Origin: GCA-2693325 sp964011675
Lineage (GTDB): Bacteria; Latescibacterota; UBA2968; UBA8231
Direction: 5' to 3'
DNA: 64,000 bases
Assembly: GCA_964011675.1 (NCBI GenBank)
Contig: CAXGPR010000005.1
Span: 1 to 64,000, forward strand
In this document: in pieces, positions 50,745 through 59,757 of the stretch
Numbering within the stretch: the first letter of the stretch is position 1
How the letters are laid out: the number at the start of each line of letters is the position of its first letter
Notes under the pieces: generated by a model
Seen by the model: only the letters and a program-made list of their open reading frames with translations
Told to the model about the DNA's origin: nothing
The model's database searches: none
Made by a program: the position numbers and the translations under genes

Positions 50745-52070
50745 ATGACGCAAGCCGCAGAAAAAACTATTGCAATGGACGATTACAAGGTCGCCGATAT
50801 CTCCCTGGCCGAGTGGGGACGCCAGGAGATGATCTTAGCCGAGCAGGAGATGCCGGGTCTCATGGCTCTGCGCGAAGAGTTTGGTGAAGAGCAGCCGTTG
50901 AAGGGAGCTCGTATTGCTGGTTCGCTGCACATGACGATTCAAACGGCCGTTTTGATTGAGACGTTGGTTGCGCTAGGTGCCGAAGTACGTTGGGCTTCGT
51001 GTAACATCTTCTCGACTCAAGATCACGCTGCTGCGGCAATCGCTGCGGTGGGCATACCTGTTTTTGCCTGGAAGGGTGAGACAGAAGATGAGTATTGGTG
51101 GTGCACTGAGCAGACGCTAAATTGGGGCGATGATTTGGGGCCTAACATGATCTTGGACGATGGCGGAGATCTGACAAAGTGGGTGCACGATAACCATCCG
51201 GAGATGCTGGAGGCCATTCGCGGTATCTCAGAAGAGACGACGACCGGTGTTCACCATCTTTACCAAATGGTCAAAGAGGCGACGCTTAAAGTCCCCGCCA
51301 TCAACGTCAATGACAGCGTTACAAAAGCGAAGTTCGACAACCTGTACGGTTGTCGTGAGTCGTTGGCTGACGGTATAAAGCGCGCTACAGACATAATGAT
51401 CGCGGGCAAGGTGGTTATCGTCGCCGGTTATGGAGACGTCGGTAAAGGTTGCGCCGATGCTATGAAGGGTTTGGGTGCGCGCGTTATCGTGACCGAGATT
51501 GATCCTATCTGTGCCCTGCAGGCTGCCATGGAAGGATACGAAGTTAAAAAGATGGACGACGCCATCGCTGAGGGAGACATTTTTGTAACGACTACGGGTT
51601 GTAGTGACATCATCCGCATAGACCACATGGAACGGATGAAGGATGGGGCTATTGTTTGCAACATTGGTCACTTCGACGTAGAAATTCAAGTTGAGCAACT
51701 TCAGGGCTTTTCTGGCATAGAGCACACGGAGATAAAGCCGCAGGTTGATAAGTTTACCTTCCCTGACGGACATAGCATCATTCTGTTGGCCGAAGGTCGT
51801 CTGGTAAATCTAGGCTGTGCAACAGGTCACCCATCTTTTGTGATGTCTAACTCCTTCACGAACCAAGTTCTGGCGCAAATGGAATTATACAACAATAGCG
51901 ATAAGTATGAAGTGGGAGTCTATATGCTTCCCAAGCATCTAGATGAGAAGGTAGCGCGTTTGCACTTGAAAAAGCTTGGAGTGGAGATTGATGAATTGAA
52001 TTCAGATCAGGCTTCGTACCTTGGTATCCCAGTAGAGGGTCCGTATAAGCCAGAGCATTATCGTTACTAG
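50745..52070 (+). CDS. ahcY: Adenosylhomocysteinase
   Basis: The 441-residue enzyme splits S-adenosylhomocysteine into adenosine and homocysteine, relieving product inhibition of methyltransferases. Seen are GSLHMTIQTAVLIETL, the NAD-binding VVIVAGYGDVGKGCADAMKG, the IFVTTTGCSDIIR segment and the C-terminal PVEGPYKPEHYRY. Length is normal for the shorter bacterial form. It is co-transcribed with the upstream ArsR-methyltransferase gene (four-base gap) and ends in a hairpin at 52155. Two other SAM-cycle genes, mtnA and the SAM hydrolase, are elsewhere in the window. Confidence 0.97.
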   Translation: MTQAAEKTIAMDDYKVADISLAEWGRQEMILAEQEMPGLMALREEFGEEQPLKGARIAGSLHMTIQTAVLIETLVALGAEVRWASCNIFSTQDHAAAAIAAVGIPVFAWKGETEDEYWWCTEQTLNWGDDLGPNMILDDGGDLTKWVHDNHPEMLEAIRGISEETTTGVHHLYQMVKEATLKVPAINVNDSVTKAKFDNLYGCRESLADGIKRATDIMIAGKVVIVAGYGDVGKGCADAMKGLGARVIVTEIDPICALQAAMEGYEVKKMDDAIAEGDIFVTTTGCSDIIRIDHMERMKDGAIVCNIGHFDVEIQVEQLQGFSGIEHTEIKPQVDKFTFPDGHSIILLAEGRLVNLGCATGHPSFVMSNSFTNQVLAQMELYNNSDKYEVGVYMLPKHLDEKVARLHLKKLGVEIDELNSDQASYLGIPVEGPYKPEHYRY

Positions 52071-52154
52071 TCGATCTACTATATAAGCGCAGCTGAGAAA
52101 CGCTGAATATTAACAGGGTTTCTTCTTCGTATGGTAGGAAGATTTACTACTTTA

Positions 52155-52189
52155 AAATCCCACGGCAAGGTTTGTCTGCCGTGGGATTT
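52155..52189 (+). terminator. Terminator-like hairpin after ahcY
   Basis: AAATCCCACGGCA and TGCCGTGGGATTT form a perfect 13-base stem around a nine-base loop. It lies 85 bases past the ahcY stop. The following sequence, CCTATTT, is a weak T tract, so function is probable but not certain. Confidence 0.78.
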
Positions 52190-52556
52190 CCTATTTGCGC
52201 ATCTGCGAGAATTACTACTGTAACCTTGGTCTTAGTGTTGCTTATCTTATGTGGTAATACACTCCGTATATGCTCCCCATAGCAGTTTCTGCGCTACTTC
52301 TGTTTGCCCTATAATTCATAGGTAATTGGATCACCTTACGCGACTAAAGTTGGCTTGTTATCGAATCAGTCTTGGTGGATGCGGTGTTAGATAAGATAAA
52401 ATAGATCACTTGACACAAGAGCCAGCTTTACCCTTATGCTCGATAAATTGGTATAATATTTTCTTTCGCTCGTTCGTTCGTTGTTTACGCAAAGGGCTTT
52501 GGCTATATTCTTTAAACGCCCTTTTTACGCGCGTTTTAACGATAGTTTCCTCGCAA
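52190..52556. other. Intergenic region with a candidate -10 element
   Basis: This 367-base stretch between the ahcY terminator and the TPR lipoprotein contains an exact TATAAT at 52452-52457. A weak partner, TTTACC, lies 19 bases ahead. A separate TTGACA is present near 52410 without a well-spaced -10. The reading frame of the TPR gene stays open back to 52410 but shows no signal peptide there. Nothing else is recognised. Confidence 0.4.
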
Positions 52557-53822
52557 ATGATTGCTATTTCCAAAATCACTTCCCGTTTTTTTTGTCTTGT
52601 CAGTCCGTTTTTCCTCGCCGTCTTACTGGGCTGTGCTGAGGAGATACAGCCTGTGTCTGAATCGGTTAAAAGAGTGCGTCATAGTCTGATACAGGAGATG
52701 GAAAAACGTGGCGATCAGTTTATACGTGCAGGTCGCTATCGAGATGCTGTGCTCGCCTATGCCAAAGCATCTAACGGACTCGGCGCGACGGCTGAGATCT
52801 ACCGCAAACTGGCAGAAGCTCATGCGCTAAACCAGGAAATGCCCGAGGCGGTGCGAGTCTACGAACAAGCGATTGCTATGAAGTCAGATTTCCCCAAAGC
52901 TCGTACGGAACTGGCTCTTTTGCTGACGCGCCTTGATCGCCCAGAGGATGCACGCGCTCAGCTCGATCAGGCCATTCGCGACCGTCCGGATTATGCATGG
53001 GCACATATGGTGCTGGGTCTTATTCATTTTCGTCAAGGATTTTATGACAAAGCTATAGCATCCCATGAGCGAGCGATTGCTGCTGTGCCAAACTATGCTG
53101 AGGCTTGGTTCAACTTAGGTGAGGTTTATCTCAAGCAGAACAAGTACGAGCATGCCGAGGCGGCCATGCGTCGTGCCGTCGGCGCAGACTCGACGGTCGC
53201 TCGTTTTCACAACGGCTTAGGACGCAGCTACTATCTGCGTCGTGAATACGAACAGGCAGCAAAAGCTTTCTCTCACGCCGTGCGAATCGACTCGATCTTT
53301 GCACGGGCTCGGTTCAACCTGGGCAATAGTCTATTGCGAATGGGCGAAAGGGAAGAAGGGCGGCGGCAATTAGGATTGTATAAAGAGCTTGAAGAGCAAG
53401 AAAGTCTAATCACAACTCTTTTAAATACGCTGATGACGTATCCGGATAACGCAACTGTGTACCACGATTTGGCTACGGTTTACAGCCAGCGAGGTCAACT
53501 GTCAGAAGCCCATGCCCGCTATTTGCAGGCTATACAGCGCGATTCTACCTTCGCTCCCTCGTATCACAATCTGGGCAATCTCTATCTGCGTCGCGGTGCT
53601 TTTGACCAGGCACTAGCTCTTTTTGAACGCGCACTACGCGCTGATTCTACTTACGCGTTAGCCCATCTGGCGATGGGCAATACGCTGATGTTAAACAAAC
53701 AGTTTGACCGAGCGTTGAAGCATTTTCACAGCGGTTTGCGCTACGAACCAAACAATGTCACACTACAACGAAACCTGTCTGTCGCACGCGATATAATTCA
53801 ATCTGCTCGGAGGACTCAATGA
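52557..53822 (+). CDS. TPR-repeat lipoprotein
   Basis: The 421-residue product has a signal peptide (CLVSPFFLAVLLGCAEE), with the lipobox LLGC. Eight or so TPRs fill the mature protein, such as AEAWFNLGEVYLKQNKYEHA and PSYHNLGNLYLRRGAFDQAL. The frame is open back to 52410, but only the ATG at 52557 places the signal peptide at the N-terminus. Its stop overlaps the ATG of the FG-GAP gene by four bases, so the two are coupled. TPR and CRTAC1 proteins are often paired in surface systems of several phyla; the partner relation here is inferred from context. Confidence 0.88.
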   Translation: MIAISKITSRFFCLVSPFFLAVLLGCAEEIQPVSESVKRVRHSLIQEMEKRGDQFIRAGRYRDAVLAYAKASNGLGATAEIYRKLAEAHALNQEMPEAVRVYEQAIAMKSDFPKARTELALLLTRLDRPEDARAQLDQAIRDRPDYAWAHMVLGLIHFRQGFYDKAIASHERAIAAVPNYAEAWFNLGEVYLKQNKYEHAEAAMRRAVGADSTVARFHNGLGRSYYLRREYEQAAKAFSHAVRIDSIFARARFNLGNSLLRMGEREEGRRQLGLYKELEEQESLITTLLNTLMTYPDNATVYHDLATVYSQRGQLSEAHARYLQAIQRDSTFAPSYHNLGNLYLRRGAFDQALALFERALRADSTYALAHLAMGNTLMLNKQFDRALKHFHSGLRYEPNNVTLQRNLSVARDIIQSARRTQ

Positions 53823-55489
53823 ATGTACGTCTCCGTTGTAAACGCTGGTCCAGTATAGCATGTCCATACCTACTAACCGTCGGTTTGTTTTGCCCTGCGT
53901 TGGCCGATGCCATTCTGCCTGAATTTGTTGATGTAACGCGAGAGGCCGGTATTGATTTCATCTACGTCAATGGTGCCAGCGGCAGTAAATACATGGCAGA
54001 GGCAGTTGGTTCAGGGGCGGCATTTTTTGATGCAGACGGAGATGGGTTGCTCGATTTGTACGTAGTGAATGGGGCCGCTTTGCCCGGATATAATGGTCCA
54101 ACGGGTCCTAACCGTCATTACAGAAATGCGGGAAATGGGACGTTCATCGATGATACGGTTCGATCTCAGACGGGCGATGAGCAATTCGGTATGGGCGCCG
54201 CCGTGGGCGACTATGACAACGATGGTGATGCCGATTTATACTTAGCTAACTATGGCCCCAACGTATTTTACGAAAATGATGGGACGGGCATCTTTGCTGA
54301 CATAACCAAAAAGACGGGCACAGATGATAAGGGCTGGGGCACGCATCCCGCATTTATTGACTACGACAATGACGGCGACTTAGACCTTTATGTCGCCAAC
54401 TATATGGAATTTACCCCTGCTGATAATAAGCAGTGTCTGGCAGGAGAGGTGCCAATTTATTGCGGACCCACTACTTATCCAGGACAGGCAGGTGTCTTAT
54501 ATCGAAACGAGAATGATCGGCTTTTTACCGACGTTACGCGCGATGCTGGGTTATTAAATGCCAGCGGTCGGCAGCTAGCCGCCGTTTTTGGTGATTACGA
54601 TAATGATGGTGATGCCGACCTATTTGTCGCAAATGATAAGCGTCCGAATTTTCTTTTTGTCAATCAGGGGAATGGCGCGTTTATTGAAGAGGGTGACCTC
54701 GCGGGAGTTGCTTTTAATGGAGAGGGCGTAGCTGAGTCCGCTATGGGTGCCGACTGGGGTGACTATAACAATGATGGTCGGCTTGATATTATCGTGTCTA
54801 CGTTCCAATGGGAGACTAATACGCTCTATCATAACGACGGAGGCGGATTATTTACGGACGTTACATTTGCTGCCAATTTAGGCATCGCCAGCGTTCCATT
54901 CTTGGGTATGACTGCATCATTCGTCGACTACGATAACGATGGTTTTTTAGACGTCTTTATCAGCAACGGACATCTCGATGAAAACGTTAAAGACTACGAT
55001 CCGGCCACGAGTTACCCCCAGTCGAACCAGCTGTTTAGAAATGGAGGAGAGGGTCGTTTTATCGATGTGAGCACTACAAGTGGCTCGGGCTTGACCATTG
55101 CGCGCGTTAGCCACGGTGCCGTTATGGGAGACTATGATAGCGACGGAGACATCGATATATTTGTATCTGACTCCGATGGCCCATCAACGCTCCTACGCAA
55201 CGACGGTGGAAATAGCAATAATTATTTGAAGGTTAAAACTGTCGGTCGCGTTAGCAACCGAGATGGTATTGGAGCGCGCGTGCGTTCCGTAGCTGGTAGC
55301 TTGGTGCAAATGCGAGAAATCCGCAGCAGCTACGGTTATATGGGATCAAATGAGGTGCAGTTGACGCTTGGTCTTGGAGAGCACGCCGTGGTAGACACGC
55401 TCTCAGTGCACTGGCCGAGCGGCATCGTGCAAACGTTGCTTGCCGTTGAGGCAAACCAGACGCTGCAGATTAACGAGGCTCGTCAGTAA
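53819..55489 (+). CDS. CRTAC1-family protein with FG-GAP repeats and ASPIC/UnbV domain
   Basis: The 556-residue protein has a weak signal peptide and then seven calcium-binding repeat motifs, among them DADGDGLLDLYV, DYDNDGDADLYLAN, DYDNDGDLDLYVAN and DYDNDGFLDVFISNG. A propeller of the FG-GAP/VCBS type is expected. The C-terminus carries the ASPIC/UnbV segment: NRDGIGARVRSVAG, then SSYGYMGSNEVQLTLGLG and DTLSVHWPSG. Members are secreted or surface proteins involved in adhesion or carbohydrate contact. The ATGA overlap with the TPR lipoprotein gene and the parvulin gene downstream suggest a surface assembly unit. Confidence 0.93.
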   Translation: MNVRLRCKRWSSIACPYLLTVGLFCPALADAILPEFVDVTREAGIDFIYVNGASGSKYMAEAVGSGAAFFDADGDGLLDLYVVNGAALPGYNGPTGPNRHYRNAGNGTFIDDTVRSQTGDEQFGMGAAVGDYDNDGDADLYLANYGPNVFYENDGTGIFADITKKTGTDDKGWGTHPAFIDYDNDGDLDLYVANYMEFTPADNKQCLAGEVPIYCGPTTYPGQAGVLYRNENDRLFTDVTRDAGLLNASGRQLAAVFGDYDNDGDADLFVANDKRPNFLFVNQGNGAFIEEGDLAGVAFNGEGVAESAMGADWGDYNNDGRLDIIVSTFQWETNTLYHNDGGGLFTDVTFAANLGIASVPFLGMTASFVDYDNDGFLDVFISNGHLDENVKDYDPATSYPQSNQLFRNGGEGRFIDVSTTSGSGLTIARVSHGAVMGDYDSDGDIDIFVSDSDGPSTLLRNDGGNSNNYLKVKTVGRVSNRDGIGARVRSVAGSLVQMREIRSSYGYMGSNEVQLTLGLGEHAVVDTLSVHWPSGIVQTLLAVEANQTLQINEARQ

Positions 55490-55556
55490 AGGACAGAGAA
55501 TCTACAGAGTGATCGATACATTTGTTTGGAAAAGTTGATACACGGGAAAGGGAACC

Positions 55557-56918
55557 ATGAGAATATATGCGTGGAGCGCATTTGTTTATGCGTTGACAGT
55601 GTGGGTTTTCTGTGGAGAGCTTTGCGCTGCAGATGACGCCAAGCCTGTTGCGCGTATCGGCAATAAGACGTTGTCTGTGCAGGAATTTGAAGAGAGAGCA
55701 AAAGATCTTAAGAAAACGGGCTATAATCGAGTAACCGAGTTTGATGCAGAGGGAAAAAAGACGTTGCTTGACGGAATTATCGCGCGTGAATTGCTGATAA
55801 TGGAAGGTAAGCGTAGAGGATATGACCTAGATTCTACCATAGCCGAAACAGTCGAGAAGAGCGAACGCAAGGCTCTGATGATGGAACTGTATGAGCGCGA
55901 GGCCGTTCAGCCATCCTATGACTTAACAGAAGAGATGCTTCGGTCTTTTTTTCACGAACATCATTATGACATAGAGGTGCTGAGCCAGCACATTGTCTGC
56001 GCTAGCGAAGAGCGCGCATTAGAAGCATTGCAGAAACTGCGTGATGGAGCTGTATTTGAGTCTCTTATAAGCTCGTATTCCACGCAGAATATTATTACTC
56101 GTTTTGGTCCAAAGGGATGGGTTGGTTGGTTTAAAATTGGTGATGTGTTAGAACCACTCAAAGAACCGCTCCGCACGATGGAGGTCGGTAGTCTTTACCC
56201 GCAACCGGTGCGTACCGCCATGGGATACCATGTGTTTCGTCTGCAGGAGCGTCGTGAGATACGCTTTATAGACGCGCGTGAGTCGATTGAAAAGCAGGCG
56301 CTTATACAGCTGCGCGCCGACGATATGGAACGCTATGTAAACGATTTGCGAACTCGCTATGAGCTACAATGTGATACGAATGCGCTTTCGGCGCTGATGC
56401 AGGGACAGCGCGCGGACCTCACTTTGTGCACGTGGCGAGGTGGAGCGCTTACTAATGAAGCATACATGGATGCAGTTGCTTCGGGGGATGCGTCTCATCC
56501 TCGACAGAGAGATGTCCAGCGGATACAAAAAGACGCTGACAACCTAGCCGGTCGTCAGATCATGCTAACAGAAGCACGAGCCTTAAAGCTGGACAGGGAC
56601 GAGAATATAAGGCGCAAAATAGACGGCGAGCGCGATAAAATGATTGTTGGGAAGCTTTTTCGCTCTGAGGTAGTTAAACGAACAGCTCCAATATCCGACG
56701 ACGAAGTGCGTGCATTTTACGAAGCAAACATAGAAAACTTCACGCGCGAAGACGGGAAAATAACGGAGTTCGACTTTTTACGTGAGAGCATCCGAACTGC
56801 TATGCATGACAAGGCGCAAAACCAGGTGATGGACGAACTGCTGGAAGAATTACGCGCATCGTTCGCAGATCAGATAGAGATCTTTCCCGATGGACTGCAG
56901 GCGTCTTTTGTAGAGTAG
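55557..56918 (+). CDS. SurA/PpiC-type peptidyl-prolyl isomerase
   Basis: The 453-residue protein has a signal peptide, a SurA-like N-terminal helical domain (RIGNKTLSVQEFEERAKDLK) and a parvulin domain. That domain shows VLSQHIVCASEERALEALQK, FGPKGWVGWFKIGDVLEPL and VRTAMGYHVFRLQERREI. A second helical region follows to the C-terminus. Such proteins fold outer-membrane and secreted proteins in the periplasm. It begins 67 bases after the CRTAC1 gene, with AAAGGG ahead of the ATG, and ends in a strong hairpin. It may help export the nearby surface proteins. Confidence 0.9.
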   Translation: MRIYAWSAFVYALTVWVFCGELCAADDAKPVARIGNKTLSVQEFEERAKDLKKTGYNRVTEFDAEGKKTLLDGIIARELLIMEGKRRGYDLDSTIAETVEKSERKALMMELYEREAVQPSYDLTEEMLRSFFHEHHYDIEVLSQHIVCASEERALEALQKLRDGAVFESLISSYSTQNIITRFGPKGWVGWFKIGDVLEPLKEPLRTMEVGSLYPQPVRTAMGYHVFRLQERREIRFIDARESIEKQALIQLRADDMERYVNDLRTRYELQCDTNALSALMQGQRADLTLCTWRGGALTNEAYMDAVASGDASHPRQRDVQRIQKDADNLAGRQIMLTEARALKLDRDENIRRKIDGERDKMIVGKLFRSEVVKRTAPISDDEVRAFYEANIENFTREDGKITEFDFLRESIRTAMHDKAQNQVMDELLEELRASFADQIEIFPDGLQASFVE

Positions 56919-56937
56919 AAAAGTAGAGAAAGTGCAC

Positions 56938-56978
56938 CGCAAAAGGCTCATCGAACAAATTTCGATGGGCCTTTTGCG
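56938..56978. terminator. Bidirectional terminator between the isomerase and barrel-protein genes
   Basis: CGCAAAAGGCTCATCGAA and TTCGATGGGCCTTTTGCG pair over 18 positions, with one T-G wobble and a short loop. It lies between two convergent genes. The tail on the plus strand is TATTTAAAA, so a clean T run is missing, but the stem is strong. Confidence 0.82.
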
Positions 56979-56990
56979 TATTTAAAAGAT

Positions 56991-59642
56991 TTAGCGGTCG
57001 GTGCCTAATCCGGCGTATACGCTAATAAAAGAGAAGAATTCCGAAGCGGCAGGGGCTTCGTCAAAGTTGCTATGAATCCAGCGCACGCCAACATTAGATG
57101 TCAATGAGTACCCGAGATAGGCTGAACTGTTGGACACTTGAGCAGCCAAGATCCACGTATTGCCGTCGAGCAAGTAGCCCGAAGGCAGAGGGTCTGGTTT
57201 TTTCCGCAGGTTGTTAAATATTTCATATTCACTGCCAGCGATGAAACGCATGTTTTTATTGATGCGACGCACGGCCTGTAGCGAGAATATCTCCGTCAGT
57301 TCGCGCTGCTTTAAGTTTCCGCGCTGTGCTGGTGTGCGGTTTTTGTAGATCTGTTTCCACCGTGGGACTAAAGTCCAGCTTTTTATATCTGTCGAGTACT
57401 CGCCTTTGGTAACGATACCCAAAAAGCTTTGGTCGCGGAGTCCGTCGGGTGTCGATCCCAACTGGTCATACCATTCGTGCTTTATCTTAGCAGTAAAGGG
57501 CAAAAAGCGATCGTAGTGCACTTCCAAATAAGTGGTATTAATAAAAGCGTCCTGTGCAGCTAAGATATCTCGGGTGAAAATCGAACGACCAAAGGTACCT
57601 GGCAGATCTTTCCACAAGAGCACGTCATCGGGGATATTGTCCTGAACTTTTCGAGGGTTTAGCACAAACCACACGCTCAGGTCCCGTTCAGGGTAATCTT
57701 TTTTCGCCGTTAGTAGTAAGTAGGCTGACTGGTTCTCACGCGCTGTTTTTAGCAGACGTTGATCCAAATACCCTGCCATAAGCGTTGCGCGTGGCACGAT
57801 CTCGACGGTAGCATATGTATTGTAGCCTCGGCGACCAAGCTTATATGGATAATCGGCTTCTTCATCGTCTTCAAAACGGTCGATGACGCCGTTGTTGTTC
57901 ATATCCATGCCGAAAAGGAATTCGGGTGACTCTACTTCAAAGCGTAAAAAAGGCTCGTCATAATCGGGCTGCATATTGAAGTTACGATTAAAGTCGGATA
58001 TATCATCGTTGTCTTCGTCTATGCCGGGAAACACGGCTGCATCGGCATAGAGGCCTTGCCCCTGACGTGTGTTAACGCGCGTTCCGTAATTGCGCCGTGT
58101 CCAATCGGGCAGTTCGTCTTGGTCATCGTTGTCGTCGACAAACTCGTATATGTGCCGCTGCTCGTTATCGTAGAAAACCTGCCCTTCGGCGTTGGGCATG
58201 AATGCTCTGCTGCTGTAGTCAGGATCGGTGCTGAACAACTCGCCAAAGAAGGTCCATGGGTAGCTTCTCTTTTGCGCTGTTATATAAAAGGCGTCTGCCT
58301 TGTTGGTCGAGCGCTTCTGGTCGCGCGTAAAGTTTTCATTGGGGAAACGTCGGTATTGAAAGTTGCGGACAAACTCTCCCTTGATATTGAGTCCGGCTAT
58401 GTCAGAAATTGACAAATCAAATCCTAGCATACGCGTGCCTGTGGGCAAGCCGTAACTAAATCGATGAAACGTTTGGTTTGAACCGTCTTTTACGTTGCCA
58501 GAAGCACGTAATATGGGTAGAAATACGGGAGTGCCCAAGTTGTTGGTCTGCTTATTAGACGTCATTTCGACGCGATAGTCGTTGGCTAGAACGAGCCCTA
58601 TTTCAATGCGCTCAATCTCGCGAAAATCCTCAATTTCGTCTTCTACACTGGGCGAGAAGTCTTCGATGTTAAACGTCAGCGTAATGACATCGGTGCCGCT
58701 TGCTTCAATTACACCGCGCCGCCGCACGCCACCTTCCACAGTCGGTATAATATCGTCTGTGTGTTCAACTCCATTGATAAAGATACGCCAGCGGGATAGC
58801 AGGGCGCCGCCCTCTCCGTCCTCGGGCGAGTCATCAGATATACGCACGACGACGGAACGAACGAAGTCGGCATTCATCGGACCGCTTAACAGACCGCTGA
58901 GTGAGTTGTCCCCAAAGGGCACGTTGGAGTTTCTGTGTGCTGCGTTTACAAACGTCGCTCCCATGCGAGCGAAATCACCAACTTGAACTTGGCCTCGTGC
59001 GGCCATTAAGTTGGTGAAAGTTCCCGCTTGGACGCCGCCACCAATTTCCGAAGAAGATATCTCACCTGTATTACTGACGCGCGAGGATAGCAGCGTGGCG
59101 GCATATTTATCTGTCATGAAATCCCACTGAATCCCGTCAAAGCGAGGTTTTGAAAAGGTGAGTGGGGTTAGGGTTGTGCGAATGCCATCGCCGACCATGA
59201 GCGAAGAGTGGAACTCGCCCGAATGGCTAGACGAGATAAGTAGGTTGTTAAACCACGAGCGGAACTTGGGGTTTTTGGTAATGATGCTGCCATTATCGAC
59301 GGGATAGTCTTCCGTCCAATCGTAGACCAGCCAGCCCTGCGTTATATAATCGCCGTATATGTCGTAAAACGGAGTACCTTCGAGGAACACGTCCGTGTAA
59401 CGCTCGTAGTTATTACGCGCATAGTTGGAATATTGCTCTTGGCGCCAGTCGTACAGCGAGTATAAGCGCTGAGGCAAGTACCACTTGCGTACAGAGGGCA
59501 CGAGCGTGGCCGGTGAGAGTTCTGTGCCCGTGGTATAATAGGGATTTTCGTATCCCGTAACGCTCTGGGCTGAGGAATGGCGTGCTGCCCAAAGACTCAA
59601 GACGATTAGACAGCCCGACAGTATGAGAATTTGACGTCTCAC
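56991..59642 (-). CDS. Large putative outer-membrane/surface protein with calcium-binding loops
   Basis: The 883-residue protein has a signal peptide (LILSGCLIVLSLWAARHSSA) and a long beta-rich body. Its middle holds Asp-rich loops typical of calcium-binding or thrombospondin-type repeats, such as DDNDDQDELPD, DEDNDDISDFN and DMNNNGVIDRFEDDEEADY. The last 300 residues alternate aromatic and polar residues in short strands (TTYLEVHYDRFLPFTAKIKH, AAQVSNSSAYLGYSL), which would fit a beta-barrel. It resembles outer-membrane proteins of unknown function. Signal, loops and strands are seen directly; the barrel is inferred. It has no close match that I recognise. Confidence 0.78.
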   Translation of the reverse strand: MRRQILILSGCLIVLSLWAARHSSAQSVTGYENPYYTTGTELSPATLVPSVRKWYLPQRLYSLYDWRQEQYSNYARNNYERYTDVFLEGTPFYDIYGDYITQGWLVYDWTEDYPVDNGSIITKNPKFRSWFNNLLISSSHSGEFHSSLMVGDGIRTTLTPLTFSKPRFDGIQWDFMTDKYAATLLSSRVSNTGEISSSEIGGGVQAGTFTNLMAARGQVQVGDFARMGATFVNAAHRNSNVPFGDNSLSGLLSGPMNADFVRSVVVRISDDSPEDGEGGALLSRWRIFINGVEHTDDIIPTVEGGVRRRGVIEASGTDVITLTFNIEDFSPSVEDEIEDFREIERIEIGLVLANDYRVEMTSNKQTNNLGTPVFLPILRASGNVKDGSNQTFHRFSYGLPTGTRMLGFDLSISDIAGLNIKGEFVRNFQYRRFPNENFTRDQKRSTNKADAFYITAQKRSYPWTFFGELFSTDPDYSSRAFMPNAEGQVFYDNEQRHIYEFVDDNDDQDELPDWTRRNYGTRVNTRQGQGLYADAAVFPGIDEDNDDISDFNRNFNMQPDYDEPFLRFEVESPEFLFGMDMNNNGVIDRFEDDEEADYPYKLGRRGYNTYATVEIVPRATLMAGYLDQRLLKTARENQSAYLLLTAKKDYPERDLSVWFVLNPRKVQDNIPDDVLLWKDLPGTFGRSIFTRDILAAQDAFINTTYLEVHYDRFLPFTAKIKHEWYDQLGSTPDGLRDQSFLGIVTKGEYSTDIKSWTLVPRWKQIYKNRTPAQRGNLKQRELTEIFSLQAVRRINKNMRFIAGSEYEIFNNLRKKPDPLPSGYLLDGNTWILAAQVSNSSAYLGYSLTSNVGVRWIHSNFDEAPAASEFFSFISVYAGLGTDR

Positions 59643-59757
59643 ATCACCCTCCCATGGATGAATTCCAGCTTATCGTTATTCAAAAAGTATCTCCAATCGC
59701 GCCGAGTTGGCGATAGAATGGAGGACTGCTATTAGTTCAGTATGGTCAAAAAGCGCA

